Notes under the pieces: model-generated
The model's input: only the letters and a program-made list of their open reading frames with translations
Database searches by the model: none
Told to the model about the DNA's origin: nothing
Origin: an uncultured Pelagibacteraceae bacterium
Lineage (GTDB): Bacteria; Pseudomonadota; Alphaproteobacteria; Pelagibacterales; Pelagibacteraceae
Direction: 5' to 3'
Assembly (NCBI GenBank): GCA_902527415.1
Contig: CABZPD010000005.1
Location: 1-59,019 of the forward strand
DNA length: 59,019 bases
Part shown: positions 50,393-59,019 of the stretch, piece by piece
Position numbering within the stretch: the stretch's first letter is position 1
Layout of the letters: each line of letters opens with the position of its first letter
Translations under genes and position numbers: made by a program

Positions 50393-52477
50393 ATGGATAT
50401 TAAAAAAACAGCTAATTTAGTTATTAATTTTACTTTAAAAAGGCTGGCAGAAATTTTTGGATTGATTGTTTTTTGTGCTGGAATTTTAATTTTATTGGCA
50501 TTACTGACCTATTCTCCAGAAGATCCAAATTTTATCTTTCCAGATAACAAAGAAATTAAAAATATTTTAGGTTTCCGTGGAAGTTTTGTCTCAGATTTAT
50601 TTTTTCAATCATTAGGTCTGGTCTCTTATTTGTTTTCATTAACTTTGATTGTAACTGGAATTAACATTGTAAGAAATAAAGATTTTTTTTTAGTTGTTGA
50701 AAATATTTTTTTTTCAATAATTTATTCTATTCTTGGAACTTTATTTCTTGCTCATTTTTATCCAAATGATTTTACCCTTTATATAAATGGTAGTGGAGGA
50801 TTTGTAGGCTCATATTTAAATGAAACTTTTTTGAATTCGTTAATACTGATTAATAAAATAGTTTTTTACTATATTTTAATTGTATTAATTGTTTTTTTAT
50901 TTTTGTTTAGTATCAATTTTAATCCAATAAAATTTTACGTAACATTAAAAAGATTAACTAATGTTTTTAATAAAAAAGGGAGCAACAATTATACTGATAA
51001 AAGTGAGATTATAAGTGAATATATTCCTGAAGAACAAATTAAAAATCTAATCCAGGAAGATTTACCTTTTATTAAAGGCGAAAATAAAAATAATAATAAA
51101 AATAAATTTAAACTACCGACTATAGATTTGTTAAAAATTCCGGCTAAAAAGGAAAGCGAAAATATTGAAAAAAATGAAACTAATGATCCAGAGTTTTTAG
51201 AAAAAATTCTGCTAGACTTCGGTGTAAACGGTACTATAAAAAAAGTGAGCTATGGCCCTGTAGTTACTCTAAATGAATTCGAGCCAGCTGCAGGAGTAAA
51301 AGTTTCAAAAATAATAAATTTATCTAATGATATAGCAAGAAATACTAGTTCAGAATCTGCTAGAATTGCTACTATACCAGGAAGCAATACTGTCGGTATT
51401 GAACTACCCAATAGCCTTAGGGAAAATGTTTATCTAAGTGAAATTTTAAATAATTCTGACTTTAAAAAAAAAGAAATTAAATTACCAATTGCATTAGGTA
51501 AAAGTATTTCTGGTAAACCAATAGTCGGGGACTTATCTTCAATGCCCCATCTTCTTATTGCCGGTACAACTGGTTCAGGTAAGTCTGTATGTATAAATAC
51601 TATAATTTTGTCACTACTTTATCGACATACTCCCGATAAATGTAAATTTATTTTAATAGATCCAAAAATGCTTGAACTTTCTACATATGAAGGAATTCCA
51701 CATTTATTGTGCCCTGTTATTACAGAGGCTAAAAAAGCTGCGTCTGTTCTTGGGTGGGTGGTTAAAGAAATGGAGAGTAGATACAGATTAATGACAAAAG
51801 AAGGTGTTAGAAATATTGATGGTTATAATTCAAAGCATAAACTGCCTATGCCATACATCGTTGTTGTGGTTGATGAAATGTCAGATTTAATGTTAGTGGC
51901 AGGTAAAGAGATTGAGAATTATATACAAAAATTGTCACAAATGGCTAGGGCTGCAGGAATTCATATAATAATGGCAACACAAAGACCTAGTGTTGATGTA
52001 ATAACAGGCACAATTAAAGCAAATTTCCCAACAAGAATATCATTTCAAGTTACATCAAAAATAGATAGTAGAACGATTTTAGGTGAACAAGGTGCCGAAC
52101 AATTATTAGGAAAAGGAGATATGTTATATATGTCTTCTGCCAACCGTATCGTTCGTATTCATGCTCCTTTTGTCTCAGATACTGAAATTGAAACAATAAA
52201 TAATTTTTTAAGATCTCAAGCTGAACCAGATTATGTCGATGAAATTTTAAATTTTGCAGATGAAAAAGAAATTGGTGATAACCCAAATCAAGGTGAAAAG
52301 GATGAACTTTATCAACAAGCATTAGAGTTAATTAGATCAGAAGGTAAAGCATCAACTTCCTTTTTACAAAGAAAACTCCAAATTGGTTATAACAGAGCGG
52401 CAAGGATAATAGACATGATGGAGGCAGATGGAATAGTTAGTAAAGCTAATCATGTTGGTAAAAGAGATGTGCTTTAA
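50393..52477 (+). CDS. ftsK: DNA translocase FtsK
   Basis: Pumps DNA at the septum during chromosome segregation. 694 residues. N-terminal membrane domain with four or five helices to about residue 185, a short linker (about 190-260), then the motor: the alpha/beta core with HLLIAGTTGSGKSVCINT (Walker A) and YIVVVVDEMSDLMLVAG (Walker B), IIMATQRPSVDVITGTIKANFP, and the winged-helix gamma domain STSFLQRKLQIGYNRAARII at the end. The linker is much shorter than in E. coli. Overlaps lolA by one base. Confidence 0.97.
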   Translation: MDIKKTANLVINFTLKRLAEIFGLIVFCAGILILLALLTYSPEDPNFIFPDNKEIKNILGFRGSFVSDLFFQSLGLVSYLFSLTLIVTGINIVRNKDFFLVVENIFFSIIYSILGTLFLAHFYPNDFTLYINGSGGFVGSYLNETFLNSLILINKIVFYYILIVLIVFLFLFSINFNPIKFYVTLKRLTNVFNKKGSNNYTDKSEIISEYIPEEQIKNLIQEDLPFIKGENKNNNKNKFKLPTIDLLKIPAKKESENIEKNETNDPEFLEKILLDFGVNGTIKKVSYGPVVTLNEFEPAAGVKVSKIINLSNDIARNTSSESARIATIPGSNTVGIELPNSLRENVYLSEILNNSDFKKKEIKLPIALGKSISGKPIVGDLSSMPHLLIAGTTGSGKSVCINTIILSLLYRHTPDKCKFILIDPKMLELSTYEGIPHLLCPVITEAKKAASVLGWVVKEMESRYRLMTKEGVRNIDGYNSKHKLPMPYIVVVVDEMSDLMLVAGKEIENYIQKLSQMARAAGIHIIMATQRPSVDVITGTIKANFPTRISFQVTSKIDSRTILGEQGAEQLLGKGDMLYMSSANRIVRIHAPFVSDTEIETINNFLRSQAEPDYVDEILNFADEKEIGDNPNQGEKDELYQQALELIRSEGKASTSFLQRKLQIGYNRAARIIDMMEADGIVSKANHVGKRDVL

Positions 52478-53025
52478 TGTTGCGAATTTATCTAATATTA
52501 TTTTTTTTTGCTTTAACATTTGAATCGAATGCAGATGTAAAAGAAAAAATTATTGAAAATTTAAAAAATACAAATAATTTGAATTTTAATTTTGAGCAAA
52601 ATACTAATGGAAAAATTGAAAATGGCAATTGTACAATTGAATATCCAAAAAAAATATTTTGTGAATACTCTAGAAGTAACAATAAAATTTTAGTATCAAA
52701 TGGTAAGTCCCTAGTTGTTAAAACAATTACAAGTTATTATCGTTATCCATTAGATAAAACTCCCTTAGGTGTAATTTTAGATAAAAATTTTCTTATAAAT
52801 AAAATTAATTATTTAAAGGAGAGAAAAATTGACAATAAGCTAATTAATTTTAAAATTATAGATAATAATAGTGAAATAAATATTTTTTTTGACAATGAAA
52901 CGTTTGATTTAATTGGTTGGCAAAACATAGATATCTATCAAAATTTTAATATTACTTACATATCTTCAATAAGAAAGAATAGGATCTTACCCAAAAGCTT
53001 ATTTGACCTTCCGGCCCAAAATTAA
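52477..53025 (+). CDS. lolA: outer-membrane lipoprotein carrier protein LolA family
   Basis: Periplasmic chaperone that moves lipoproteins to the outer membrane. 182 residues with a signal peptide (residues 1-19, RIYLILFFFALTFESNADVK), then an LolA-like half-barrel: NFNFEQNTNGKIENGNC, IFCEYSRSNNKILVSNGKSL, YYRYPLDKTPLGVIL and a final SLFDLP. Position after ftsK, with start codon sharing a base with its stop, is the classical ftsK-lolA arrangement. Stop shares TTAA with the converging GNAT gene. Confidence 0.9.
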   Translation: MLRIYLILFFFALTFESNADVKEKIIENLKNTNNLNFNFEQNTNGKIENGNCTIEYPKKIFCEYSRSNNKILVSNGKSLVVKTITSYYRYPLDKTPLGVILDKNFLINKINYLKERKIDNKLINFKIIDNNSEINIFFDNETFDLIGWQNIDIYQNFNITYISSIRKNRILPKSLFDLPAQN

Positions 53026-53525
53026 ATATTTAATATTTCAGTTTTAAATATTTTCATGCCTCTAGAAATATAGTTATTCAAAGCATTTTTATGATCAAGA
53101 GAACATGTATGTACCCAAACACGATTAATATTATTTTTAAAAGATTTTTTTATTGCTTCAGACAATAAATAGGAGCCTAATTTTCTATTTTGATATTCCT
53201 CTAATATACCAAAATAAGCAATTTCAGTCTCATTTTTTTCTGGGTGAAAAATTAATTCAAAAAAACCAACTAGATCATCATTAAATTTTAATACATAAGA
53301 TCTAACATTCTTGTTAGATACATAATTTATCCATTTTTCTTCTGACCAAGTAAGTCTGTCTACCCATTTGTGATTTTTACCAATATTTTTGTAGAAAAAT
53401 TTATTCAATTGAAAATTTATTGGATCAATTAAACTTAAAGAATAATATTTTGATGGTTTGTTTCCTTCTTTAAGATTCTTGAGTGAATTAATTTCAAGAT
53501 AATTTCTTTTAACTTCCTCGGTCAC
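53022..53525 (-). CDS. GNAT-family N-acetyltransferase
   Basis: A 167-residue acetyltransferase. Acetyl-CoA-binding core FGILEEYQNRKLGSYLLSEA (the Q/RxxGxG/A-like loop is QNRKLGS) and the following VWVHTCSLDHKNALNNYISR with Asn are typical of GNAT. Start is GTG 53525, overlapping the HIT-protein gene by 4 bases at the end of the his operon. Substrate is unknown; it could act on a small amine or a ribosomal protein. Confidence 0.87.
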   Translation of the reverse strand: MTEEVKRNYLEINSLKNLKEGNKPSKYYSLSLIDPINFQLNKFFYKNIGKNHKWVDRLTWSEEKWINYVSNKNVRSYVLKFNDDLVGFFELIFHPEKNETEIAYFGILEEYQNRKLGSYLLSEAIKKSFKNNINRVWVHTCSLDHKNALNNYISRGMKIFKTEILNI

Positions 53526-53887
53526 TCAACCATTTTTCCTACTCGTTCACCTCCAAACAAATGAAAGTGTAAGTGGGGAACTTCTTGTCCACCATGATCA
53601 CTGATATTTGCTAAAGCTCTATAGCCCTGTCCTACTTCTGTTGAAATACCAAGCTTTTTAGCAACTATATTAATTCCTTTTAATAATCCAACCATCTCTT
53701 CTGAAGAGGCATTCAGACAAAAATCATCTAAATCGATATATTTACCTTTAGGAATAACTAAAGCATGAATTTTTTTTTGTGGATTGATGTCGTGAAATGA
53801 CAAAACAAAATCATCCTCATAAATTTTATTACAAGGTATTTCTCCACGTAAAATTTTTGCAAAAATATTATTTTCGTCGTAACTCAT
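53522..53887 (-). CDS. hinT: HIT-family nucleotide hydrolase (HinT-like)
   Basis: A 121-residue histidine-triad protein. The motif EVPHLHFHLFGGERVG (His-x-His-x-His) is at the C-terminus, and NIFAKILRGEIPCNKIYEDD and HALVIPKGKY are typical. It hydrolyses adenosine phosphoramidates such as aminoacyl-AMP. It sits directly after hisE with a 4-base overlap, a common alphaproteobacterial order. Confidence 0.95.
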   Translation of the reverse strand: MSYDENNIFAKILRGEIPCNKIYEDDFVLSFHDINPQKKIHALVIPKGKYIDLDDFCLNASSEEMVGLLKGINIVAKKLGISTEVGQGYRALANISDHGGQEVPHLHFHLFGGERVGKMVE

Positions 53888-54156
53888 TTTTTTCTTTTTT
53901 CTAACTCAGACATTACTTCTTCAATTTTAATATCATTTGCTTCAAGATACATTAACAAATGGTAAAATACATCTGCAGCTTCGTGGATTTTATTTGTATT
54001 TTCTTCAACAGCTTCAATCAATTCATTGACTTCTTCTAAGACTTTTGCCTTGCCTAATGATTTGTCAGTAAGTAACTTATTAGTGTAAGAACCTTCAACA
54101 GGTGAAGATTTTCTCTCTCGTGCAAGTTTGATTAAGTTTTCTAATGTATTAAGCAT
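53884..54156 (-). CDS. hisE: phosphoribosyl-ATP pyrophosphatase
   Basis: Second step of histidine synthesis: removes pyrophosphate from phosphoribosyl-ATP. 90 residues, MazG-like helical fold. Conserved SSPVEGSYTNKLLTDKSLGK and VLEEVNELIEAVEENTNKIH with the Glu cluster, then EAADVFYHLLMYLEANDI. It lies one base after hisF; hisI is not fused to it and not in the window. Confidence 0.95.
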   Translation of the reverse strand: MLNTLENLIKLARERKSSPVEGSYTNKLLTDKSLGKAKVLEEVNELIEAVEENTNKIHEAADVFYHLLMYLEANDIKIEEVMSELEKRKK

Positions 54157-54157
54157 A

Positions 54158-54913
54158 TTAAATTCTAACAGGAATTCCTTTTGAATCCAAATACTCCTTG
54201 GCTTCTTTTACGGAATGTTTGCCATAATGAAATATTGATGCTGCTAAAACTGCGCTTGCATTTCCTAATTTAATTCCATCTACTAAGTGATCTAGATTTC
54301 CAACTCCACCTGAAGCAATAACTGGAATATTTACTATGGAAGATATCTTAGCCATAAGTTCAATATCATAACCAACTTGGGTACCATCTCGATCCATAGA
54401 AGTAACTAGTAGCTCTCCTGCACCGCTATTTTCCATTTGTTTAGCAAATTCTATTGCATCAATTCCTGTATTGTTTCTTCCACCATGAGTAAAAATTTCC
54501 CATTTATCTTGATTTTTTTTAGCATCTATTGCTACCACAATACATTGTGTCCCAAATTTTTTAGAACTTTCTACTACTACTTCTGGATTTTGAACAGCAG
54601 CAGTGTTGATTGATACTTTATCTGCACCACAATTCAGTAGTTTATTGATATCCTCAACATTTCTAACACCACCTCCAACTGTCAAAGGAACAAAACATTT
54701 CTTTGACGTTTTCTCTACTACATCGTAAATAGTATCTCTATTTTCATTTGATGCAGTAATATCTAAAAAACAAATTTCATCTGCTCCACCGTCTGAATAA
54801 ATTTTTGCTTGTTCGACAGGATCGCCTGCATCCTGCAGATCTACAAAGTTTATTCCTTTTACAACACGTCCATTTTTAACGTCTAAACATGGTATAATTC
54901 TATTTTTAAGCAT
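54158..54913 (-). CDS. hisF: imidazole glycerol phosphate synthase cyclase subunit
   Basis: Forms imidazole glycerol phosphate and AICAR with HisH. TIM barrel of 251 residues. Start [20 protein letters not shown] with catalytic Asp, [34 protein letters not shown] with the second catalytic Asp, and [16 protein letters not shown]. Overlaps hisA by 8 bases. The ammonia it uses comes from HisH, two genes upstream. Confidence 0.97.
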   Translation of the reverse strand: MLKNRIIPCLDVKNGRVVKGINFVDLQDAGDPVEQAKIYSDGGADEICFLDITASNENRDTIYDVVEKTSKKCFVPLTVGGGVRNVEDINKLLNCGADKVSINTAAVQNPEVVVESSKKFGTQCIVVAIDAKKNQDKWEIFTHGGRNNTGIDAIEFAKQMENSGAGELLVTSMDRDGTQVGYDIELMAKISSIVNIPVIASGGVGNLDHLVDGIKLGNASAVLAASIFHYGKHSVKEAKEYLDSKGIPVRI

Positions 54914-55631
54914 CTAATTCTTTCACTAATTCGTCTAATTTAATATCACCATCATAGATAGCTTTTCCAACTATAATGCCTTCAATGTTATTATTATTTA
55001 ATTCCTTAGCTTTTTTAATGTCATCAATTGAAGAAACTCCACCAGATATAATTACAGGACAATTAGAAGTATCTGCAACCTTTAAAGTATCCTCAAAATT
55101 GGGATTTTGCTTCATTCCATCTCTATTAATATCAGTATAAATCAATCTACTTACACCATAATCATTAACTTCTTTCAAATAATCTAAAGTTAATTGATTG
55201 GAATTTTCCTTCCAACCTGAAATAGATAAATAACCATTTTTAGCGTCCAAACCTAACGCAATTTTATTTGGAAATTTTTCGCATGCTTCTTTTAAAAAGT
55301 TTTTATCTTTTATAGCAGCACTTCCTAAAATAACTTTTTCAACACCAGCATCAGTATATTTCTGAATACTTTCAAAATTTCTGATACCTCCACCAATTTC
55401 AACTTTAAGATCAAATTTTTTTACTATTTCTTGAATTATATCTAAATTTACAGTTTCACCGGTTAAAGCACCGTCTAAATCAACTATATGTAAGTTTTTT
55501 AAACCATGGTCTTTATATTTGCCAGCTTGTTCGATTGGAGACATTTCGTATTCAGTTTTATTATCAAAGTCCCCTTTAACTAACCTAACGCACTTCTTGT
55601 CTTTAATGTCTATTGCGGGAAATATTTTCAT
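54906..55631 (-). CDS. hisA: ProFAR isomerase HisA
   Basis: Amadori isomerase of histidine synthesis, 241 residues, TIM barrel. Start [48 protein letters not shown] and [12 protein letters not shown] match HisA, with the catalytic Asp residues in AIDI and TDINRDG. The ATG is adjacent to the hisH stop (no gap) and the 3' end overlaps hisF. Confidence 0.96.
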   Translation of the reverse strand: MKIFPAIDIKDKKCVRLVKGDFDNKTEYEMSPIEQAGKYKDHGLKNLHIVDLDGALTGETVNLDIIQEIVKKFDLKVEIGGGIRNFESIQKYTDAGVEKVILGSAAIKDKNFLKEACEKFPNKIALGLDAKNGYLSISGWKENSNQLTLDYLKEVNDYGVSRLIYTDINRDGMKQNPNFEDTLKVADTSNCPVIISGGVSSIDDIKKAKELNNNNIEGIIVGKAIYDGDIKLDELVKELDA

Positions 55632-56258
55632 TTATAGGTTAATAAAATTATCAATTATTTTAAGTCCAATTTTATCACTTTTCTCAGGGTGAAACTGTGT
55701 TCCAAAAATATTTTCTTTTTCAACAGAGCAAACAATATTTGATGAATAATCTGTTGTTGCTGAAATTACATTTTTATCTTCTGGTACAAATTCATAACTG
55801 TGAACAAAATACATGTGAGAATTATTTTCTATATCTTTAAAAATTTTGCTGTCTTTAACAATGCTAATTTGGTTCCAGCCAATATGAGGAAGTTTATATT
55901 TTCCATTTTGATTATCTATTTTTGATACTTTTCCCGATATCCAACCAAGGCCTTTGGTTTCTGTTTCTTCGAAACCGACGTCTGCAAACATTTGTAATCC
56001 AACACAAATTCCAAGAAGTGGTTTTTTATTATCAATTGAAAACTCATTTAAAGTGTCTACTAGACCACTGATGTTATTAAGCGCATCAACACAACTCTTA
56101 AATGAACCCTGCCCTGGTAAAACAACTTTATCTGAAGATTTAATCTTGTTTAAATCTGAAGTTACCTCGATATTCACTTTATCTTTAGCAACTTCCTTAA
56201 AAGAGTTTATTACCGAGCTTATATTGCCCGAATTATAATCAACAATTGTGACGTTCAT
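55632..56258 (-). CDS. hisH: imidazole glycerol phosphate synthase glutaminase subunit
   Basis: Class I amidotransferase that delivers ammonia to HisF. 208 residues. Nucleophile Cys in LLGICVGLQMFADVG, oxyanion motif LPGQGSFKSC, His-Glu in GTQFHPEKS. It follows hisB by 5 bases and precedes hisA without a gap in the operon hisB-H-A-F-E. Confidence 0.96.
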   Translation of the reverse strand: MNVTIVDYNSGNISSVINSFKEVAKDKVNIEVTSDLNKIKSSDKVVLPGQGSFKSCVDALNNISGLVDTLNEFSIDNKKPLLGICVGLQMFADVGFEETETKGLGWISGKVSKIDNQNGKYKLPHIGWNQISIVKDSKIFKDIENNSHMYFVHSYEFVPEDKNVISATTDYSSNIVCSVEKENIFGTQFHPEKSDKIGLKIIDNFINL

Positions 56259-56263
56259 TAAAC

Positions 56264-56854
56264 TTATAATGAGCCTTTAGTGGATGGAATGCTCTTTTTG
56301 TTTCTTGAGTCCATCTCTAGTGCAGCTCTTAATGATCTTGCTAATGCTTTATAACAAGATTCAATTATGTGGTGACTATTATCACCATAAATATTTTCAA
56401 CGTGCATTGTAATGCCTGCTGATTGAGAAAAAGCTTGGAACCATTCTTTAAATAGCTCTGTATCCATCTCACCAAGTTTCTCAACTTTTAATTTTACTTT
56501 CCAAATTAAATAAGGTCTGTTCGAAACATCAATGGCTACCCTTGTTAAAGTTTCATCCATTGGAATAACTGTGTGCGCATATCTTTTTATCCCTACAAAT
56601 TTTTTAGCAGCTTTTTTTAAAGCTTCGCCTATAGCAATACCTGTATCTTCTGTTGTGTGGTGAAGATCAATATGAGTATCTCCTTTAGCTTTTACTTTTA
56701 GATCAATCAATGAATGCTTTGATAATTGCTCAAGCATGTGATCCAAGAAACCTATCCCAGTGTCAATTTGGTATTTTCCCTTACCATCAATATTTACTTC
56801 AACATTGATGCTGGTTTCTTTTGTTTTTCGAGATACTTTTCCTTTTCTAGCCAT
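56264..56854 (-). CDS. hisB: imidazoleglycerol-phosphate dehydratase
   Basis: Dehydrates imidazole glycerol phosphate. 196 residues, dehydratase only, with no phosphatase domain. The two metal-binding His clusters are [15 protein letters not shown] and [17 protein letters not shown], with a second set [20 protein letters not shown]. The fold has the internal duplication typical of the family. First gene of the operon, divergent from hslV over 89 bases. Confidence 0.97.
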   Translation of the reverse strand: MARKGKVSRKTKETSINVEVNIDGKGKYQIDTGIGFLDHMLEQLSKHSLIDLKVKAKGDTHIDLHHTTEDTGIAIGEALKKAAKKFVGIKRYAHTVIPMDETLTRVAIDVSNRPYLIWKVKLKVEKLGEMDTELFKEWFQAFSQSAGITMHVENIYGDNSHHIIESCYKALARSLRAALEMDSRNKKSIPSTKGSL

Positions 56855-56865
56855 ATATTTTTAAT

Positions 56866-56894
56866 GGTATACATACATAATCACACTATATCAA
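56866..56894 (-). promoter_or_regulatory. probable promoter of the his operon
   Basis: On the minus strand TTGATA (56894-56889), a 17-base spacer and TATACC (56871-56866) form a -35/-10 pair with one and two mismatches. Transcription would start near 56859, within about 5 bases of the hisB ATG at 56854, so the leader is nearly absent. The divergent hslV promoter starts only 15 bases away. Confidence 0.45.
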
Positions 56895-56908
56895 TATCAG
56901 TCTGAACA

Positions 56909-56937
56909 CTTGAAGTATCAAAAATAGTTACCATTTA
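56909..56937 (+). promoter_or_regulatory. sigma32-type heat-shock promoter of hslVU
   Basis: CTTGAA (56909-56914), 14 bases, then TACCATTTA (56929-56937) matches the sigma32 pattern CTTGAA-N13-15-CCCCATNTA at all six -35 bases and seven of nine -10 bases. A start about 7 bases downstream falls on the A of the hslV ATG at 56944, so the message may be leaderless; no Shine-Dalgarno is present. SAR11 is known to keep an rpoH heat-shock sigma factor. Confidence 0.72.
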
Positions 56938-56943
56938 TTAAGT

Positions 56944-57459
56944 ATGACAACAATTGTACTAGTTAGAAAAAATAACGAAGTAGTAGTTGCTGGTGATGGA
57001 CAAGTCAGTATGGGGAATACTGTTGTAAAGAGCACTGCTTCAAAAGTCAGAAAAATTGAAAAAAGAGATGTGGTTGCTGGGTTTGCAGGATCAACTGCTG
57101 ATGCACTAACTTTATTCGAAAGATTAGAAGGTAAATTGGAAAAACATGCAGGTAATTTATCTAGAGCTGCCGTTGAATTAGCAAAAGACTGGCGAACTGA
57201 TAAATATTTAAGAAGATTAGAGGCGTTGATGGCTGTCGGTGACAAAAATAACAGCTATATTATTTCTGGAACTGGTGATGTCCTTGAACCTGAAGGAGAT
57301 GTAATTGGTATTGGTTCTGGAGGGAATTATGCTCTAGCAGCTGGAAAAGTTTTAATGGAAGGAGATATGTCCGCAGAAGAAGTTGCTAAAAAAGCTATTA
57401 AAGTTGCTGCAGATATATGCGTCTTTACAAACGATAATGTTAAAATTGAAAAAATATAA
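56944..57459 (+). CDS. hslV: ATP-dependent protease subunit HslV
   Basis: Peptidase of the HslUV (ClpQY) protease. 171 residues. After the initiator Met the catalytic Thr is exposed ([20 protein letters not shown]), followed by [15 protein letters not shown] and [19 protein letters not shown]. It forms a two-ring dodecamer with HslU. Stop shares a base with hslU. Unlike its neighbours, it has no visible ribosome-binding site. Confidence 0.97.
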   Translation: MTTIVLVRKNNEVVVAGDGQVSMGNTVVKSTASKVRKIEKRDVVAGFAGSTADALTLFERLEGKLEKHAGNLSRAAVELAKDWRTDKYLRRLEALMAVGDKNNSYIISGTGDVLEPEGDVIGIGSGGNYALAAGKVLMEGDMSAEEVAKKAIKVAADICVFTNDNVKIEKI

Positions 57460-58832
57460 TGGATAATTCAAACGTAACACTATTACATCCAAAAGATAAA
57501 AATCAAAAAGATGAAGCTTCTTTAGTTAGTTCTTTATCCCCTAGAGAAATTGTTTCAGAATTAGACAGGTTTGTTGTTGGGCAAAACAAGGCTAAAAGAG
57601 CTGTTGCTGTTGCTTTAAGAAATAGATGGAGAAGACAAGCACTTAAAGGTGAAATGAAAAATGAGGTCTTACCAAAAAATATTTTAATGATTGGGCCAAC
57701 TGGAGTCGGTAAAACAGAAATCTCAAGAAGACTTTCAAAACTAGCTGAAGCCCCATTTGTAAAAGTAGAAGCTACAAGATTTACTGAGGTTGGATATGTG
57801 GGAAGAGATGTGGAGCAGATCGTAAGGGATTTAATTGAGATTGCAATCTCAATGGAAAAAGTAAAAAAAAGAAAAGAAGTTTTTGCGCAAGCTCAAAAAG
57901 CAGCTGAGGAAAAAGTTTTAGACGCATTAGTTGGAAAAAAAGCGAGTTTGGCTACAAGAGAAAGTTTCAGAAAAAGACTAAGAAATGGTGATTTAGATGA
58001 TAACGAAATCGAAATAGCTGTAAGTGACACTGGATCTGGTGGTGCTTCTTTTGAAATTCCTGGTATGCCTGGTGCAAACGTCGGCATGATTAACATTGGT
58101 GAAATGATTGGAAAATCAATGGGTAATAAAGAAAAAAAGAAAAAAATGTCAGTAAAAGAATCTCATGAAATTTTAATTAATGATGAGTCTGATAAGTTAA
58201 TTGAACAAGATAAAATTATTAAAGCGGCTAAACTTTCGACCGAAAATAATGGTATCGTTTTCTTGGATGAAATTGACAAAATTTCTGCAAGAACAGATAG
58301 GGTTGGTGGAGATGTTTCAAGAGAAGGTGTTCAAAGAGATTTATTACCTCTAATCGAAGGAACTACAGTTAACACTAAGCATGGTCCAATAAAAACTGAT
58401 CATATTTTATTTATTGCCTCAGGTGCGTTTCAGCTTGCAAAGCCATCGGATCTGTTACCTGAATTACAAGGAAGATTGCCAATTAGAGTTGAGCTTGAAG
58501 CTTTAACAAGTGAAGATTTTAAAAGAATTTTAAGAGAACCTGATTTTAGTTTAATAAAACAATATGTGGCTCTTTTAAAAACTGAAAATGTTGATCTTGA
58601 ATTTTCTGATGACGGTATTGATGCTATTGCTAATATTGCATCTGAAGTAAACACAACAGTAGAAAATATCGGAGCTAGAAGATTACATACAATTATAGAA
58701 AAAATTCTAGACGATATAAGTTTTACTGCAACAGATAGAGCTGGTGAAAAAATAATTATAAATAAAGAATACATAAATAAAAACTTAGATAATTTGGTAA
58801 AAGACACTGATCTGTCTAAATTTATACTATAA
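57459..58832 (+). CDS. hslU: ATP-dependent protease ATPase subunit HslU
   Basis: AAA+ unfoldase that feeds HslV. 457 residues. N-terminal [21 protein letters not shown], Walker [21 protein letters not shown], the [15 protein letters not shown] pore region, an I-domain (about residues 110-230), Walker [13 protein letters not shown], and the sensor-2 end [18 protein letters not shown]. The gene overlaps the converging sulfotransferase gene by 6 bases. Confidence 0.97.
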   Translation: MDNSNVTLLHPKDKNQKDEASLVSSLSPREIVSELDRFVVGQNKAKRAVAVALRNRWRRQALKGEMKNEVLPKNILMIGPTGVGKTEISRRLSKLAEAPFVKVEATRFTEVGYVGRDVEQIVRDLIEIAISMEKVKKRKEVFAQAQKAAEEKVLDALVGKKASLATRESFRKRLRNGDLDDNEIEIAVSDTGSGGASFEIPGMPGANVGMINIGEMIGKSMGNKEKKKKMSVKESHEILINDESDKLIEQDKIIKAAKLSTENNGIVFLDEIDKISARTDRVGGDVSREGVQRDLLPLIEGTTVNTKHGPIKTDHILFIASGAFQLAKPSDLLPELQGRLPIRVELEALTSEDFKRILREPDFSLIKQYVALLKTENVDLEFSDDGIDAIANIASEVNTTVENIGARRLHTIIEKILDDISFTATDRAGEKIIINKEYINKNLDNLVKDTDLSKFIL

Positions 58833-59018
58833 TTTTAAATAACCTAAATCTAACATCTCATTTTTAAGATTACTTTCAATTTTTTCTCTGTTCTTATTAT
58901 CTAGAATTTTTCTCCAATCATTTTTGGGTCCTAAATTAAAAAAAACTTTTCTATTGCCAGTTTTTTCATCAATAACACTTTCATAAAAAGTTTCTTTTTT
59001 TTCAAGATTTTTCATTTT
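58827..59018 (-). CDS. sulfotransferase family protein, C-terminal fragment at window edge
   Basis: Only the last part of a gene running in from beyond the right edge. The frame stays open to the edge, so the Met at 59015 need not be the start. The visible residues [19 protein letters not shown] and [20 protein letters not shown] match the C-terminal end of cytosolic sulfotransferases (the FxxGxxxDW... and LGYL pattern). With the TPR-sulfotransferase at 47-48 kb it makes two in this window. Substrate unknown. Confidence 0.7.
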   Translation of the reverse strand, partial: KMKNLEKKETFYESVIDEKTGNRKVFFNLGPKNDWRKILDNKNREKIESNLKNEMLDLGYLKL

Positions 59019-59019
59019 T

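Noticed and set aside
52050-52322. Minus-strand frame inside ftsK
   Set aside because: Shadow of the FtsK motor domain; no conserved features on this strand.

Overview
This window is a stretch of a streamlined, strongly AT-rich alphaproteobacterial chromosome, almost certainly SAR11 (Candidatus Pelagibacter or a close relative). The grounds are the A/T-dominated third codon positions, gene gaps that are mostly 0-15 bases, many 1-4 base overlaps (TAATG, ATGA), and the gene set: split ccm operon, glcDEF cluster, DUF4212/SSS acetate-type symporter, IalB-like and DUF2794 proteins, and TPR-sulfotransferases. Almost every base is coding. No gene-free stretch exceeds about 180 bases. I see no insertion sequence, prophage, CRISPR array or integration site.

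Layout. (1) 1-9066: a truncated-looking AcoR-type regulator facing a tight minus-strand glycolate/hydroxyacid operon (aminotransferase, glcD, glcE, glcF, a D-2-hydroxyacid dehydrogenase, an MmsB-like dehydrogenase), preceded by an FMN-dependent hydroxyacid oxidase. (2) 9079-13714: ccmC-D-E-F-G-H for cytochrome c maturation, ending in a PagL-like lipid A deacylase. (3) 13715-13893: a non-coding stretch with a long imperfect stem. (4) 13894-19659: hspQ, yciB, DUF2794, a BI-1 family protein, an aldo/keto reductase, an IalB-like protein, argG and two small membrane proteins. (5) 19666-27551: two photolyase-family genes around a five-gene operon (PhrB-like photolyase, FAD-linked oxidase, a 42-residue DUF2256 zinc ribbon, a glutamine amidotransferase, a membrane peptide), then an SDR, a secreted PQQ-type sugar dehydrogenase and a metallo-beta-lactamase fold hydrolase. 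(6) 27546-34512: AEC transporter, TauD-type dioxygenase, haloacetate-dehalogenase-like hydrolase, two small membrane proteins, folD, yggT, mscS, hemD and hemC. (7) 34567-45691: tsaD, an EVE-domain protein, an acetyl-CoA synthetase with a lysine-rich tail, the DUF4212/SSS symporter with a clear terminator, rpe, a heparinase-like protein, purH, phhB and tRNA-Gly(GCC). (8) 45819-59019: a TPR protein, a TPR-sulfotransferase, a LON-domain protein, a UbiH-like enzyme, ftsK, lolA, the hisB-H-A-F-E-hinT-GNAT operon, hslVU behind a sigma32-like promoter, and the end of a second sulfotransferase gene.

How it fits together. The glc cluster oxidises glycolate to glyoxylate and offers routes to glycine or back to hydroxyacids. 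The acetate-type symporter and acsA would take up and activate acetate. The photolyase/oxidase block looks like a light-damage module. The points most worth a second look are the domain-swapped photolyase, the PhrB-like photolyase that has lost its Fe-S ligands, the tiny DUF2256 gene, the basic tail on acetyl-CoA synthetase, the AcoR-type regulator without an AAA+ domain, the tRNA-phhB dicistron, the apparently leaderless heat-shock genes, the non-coding region at 13.7 kb, and ten out of ten convergent gene pairs that touch or overlap.
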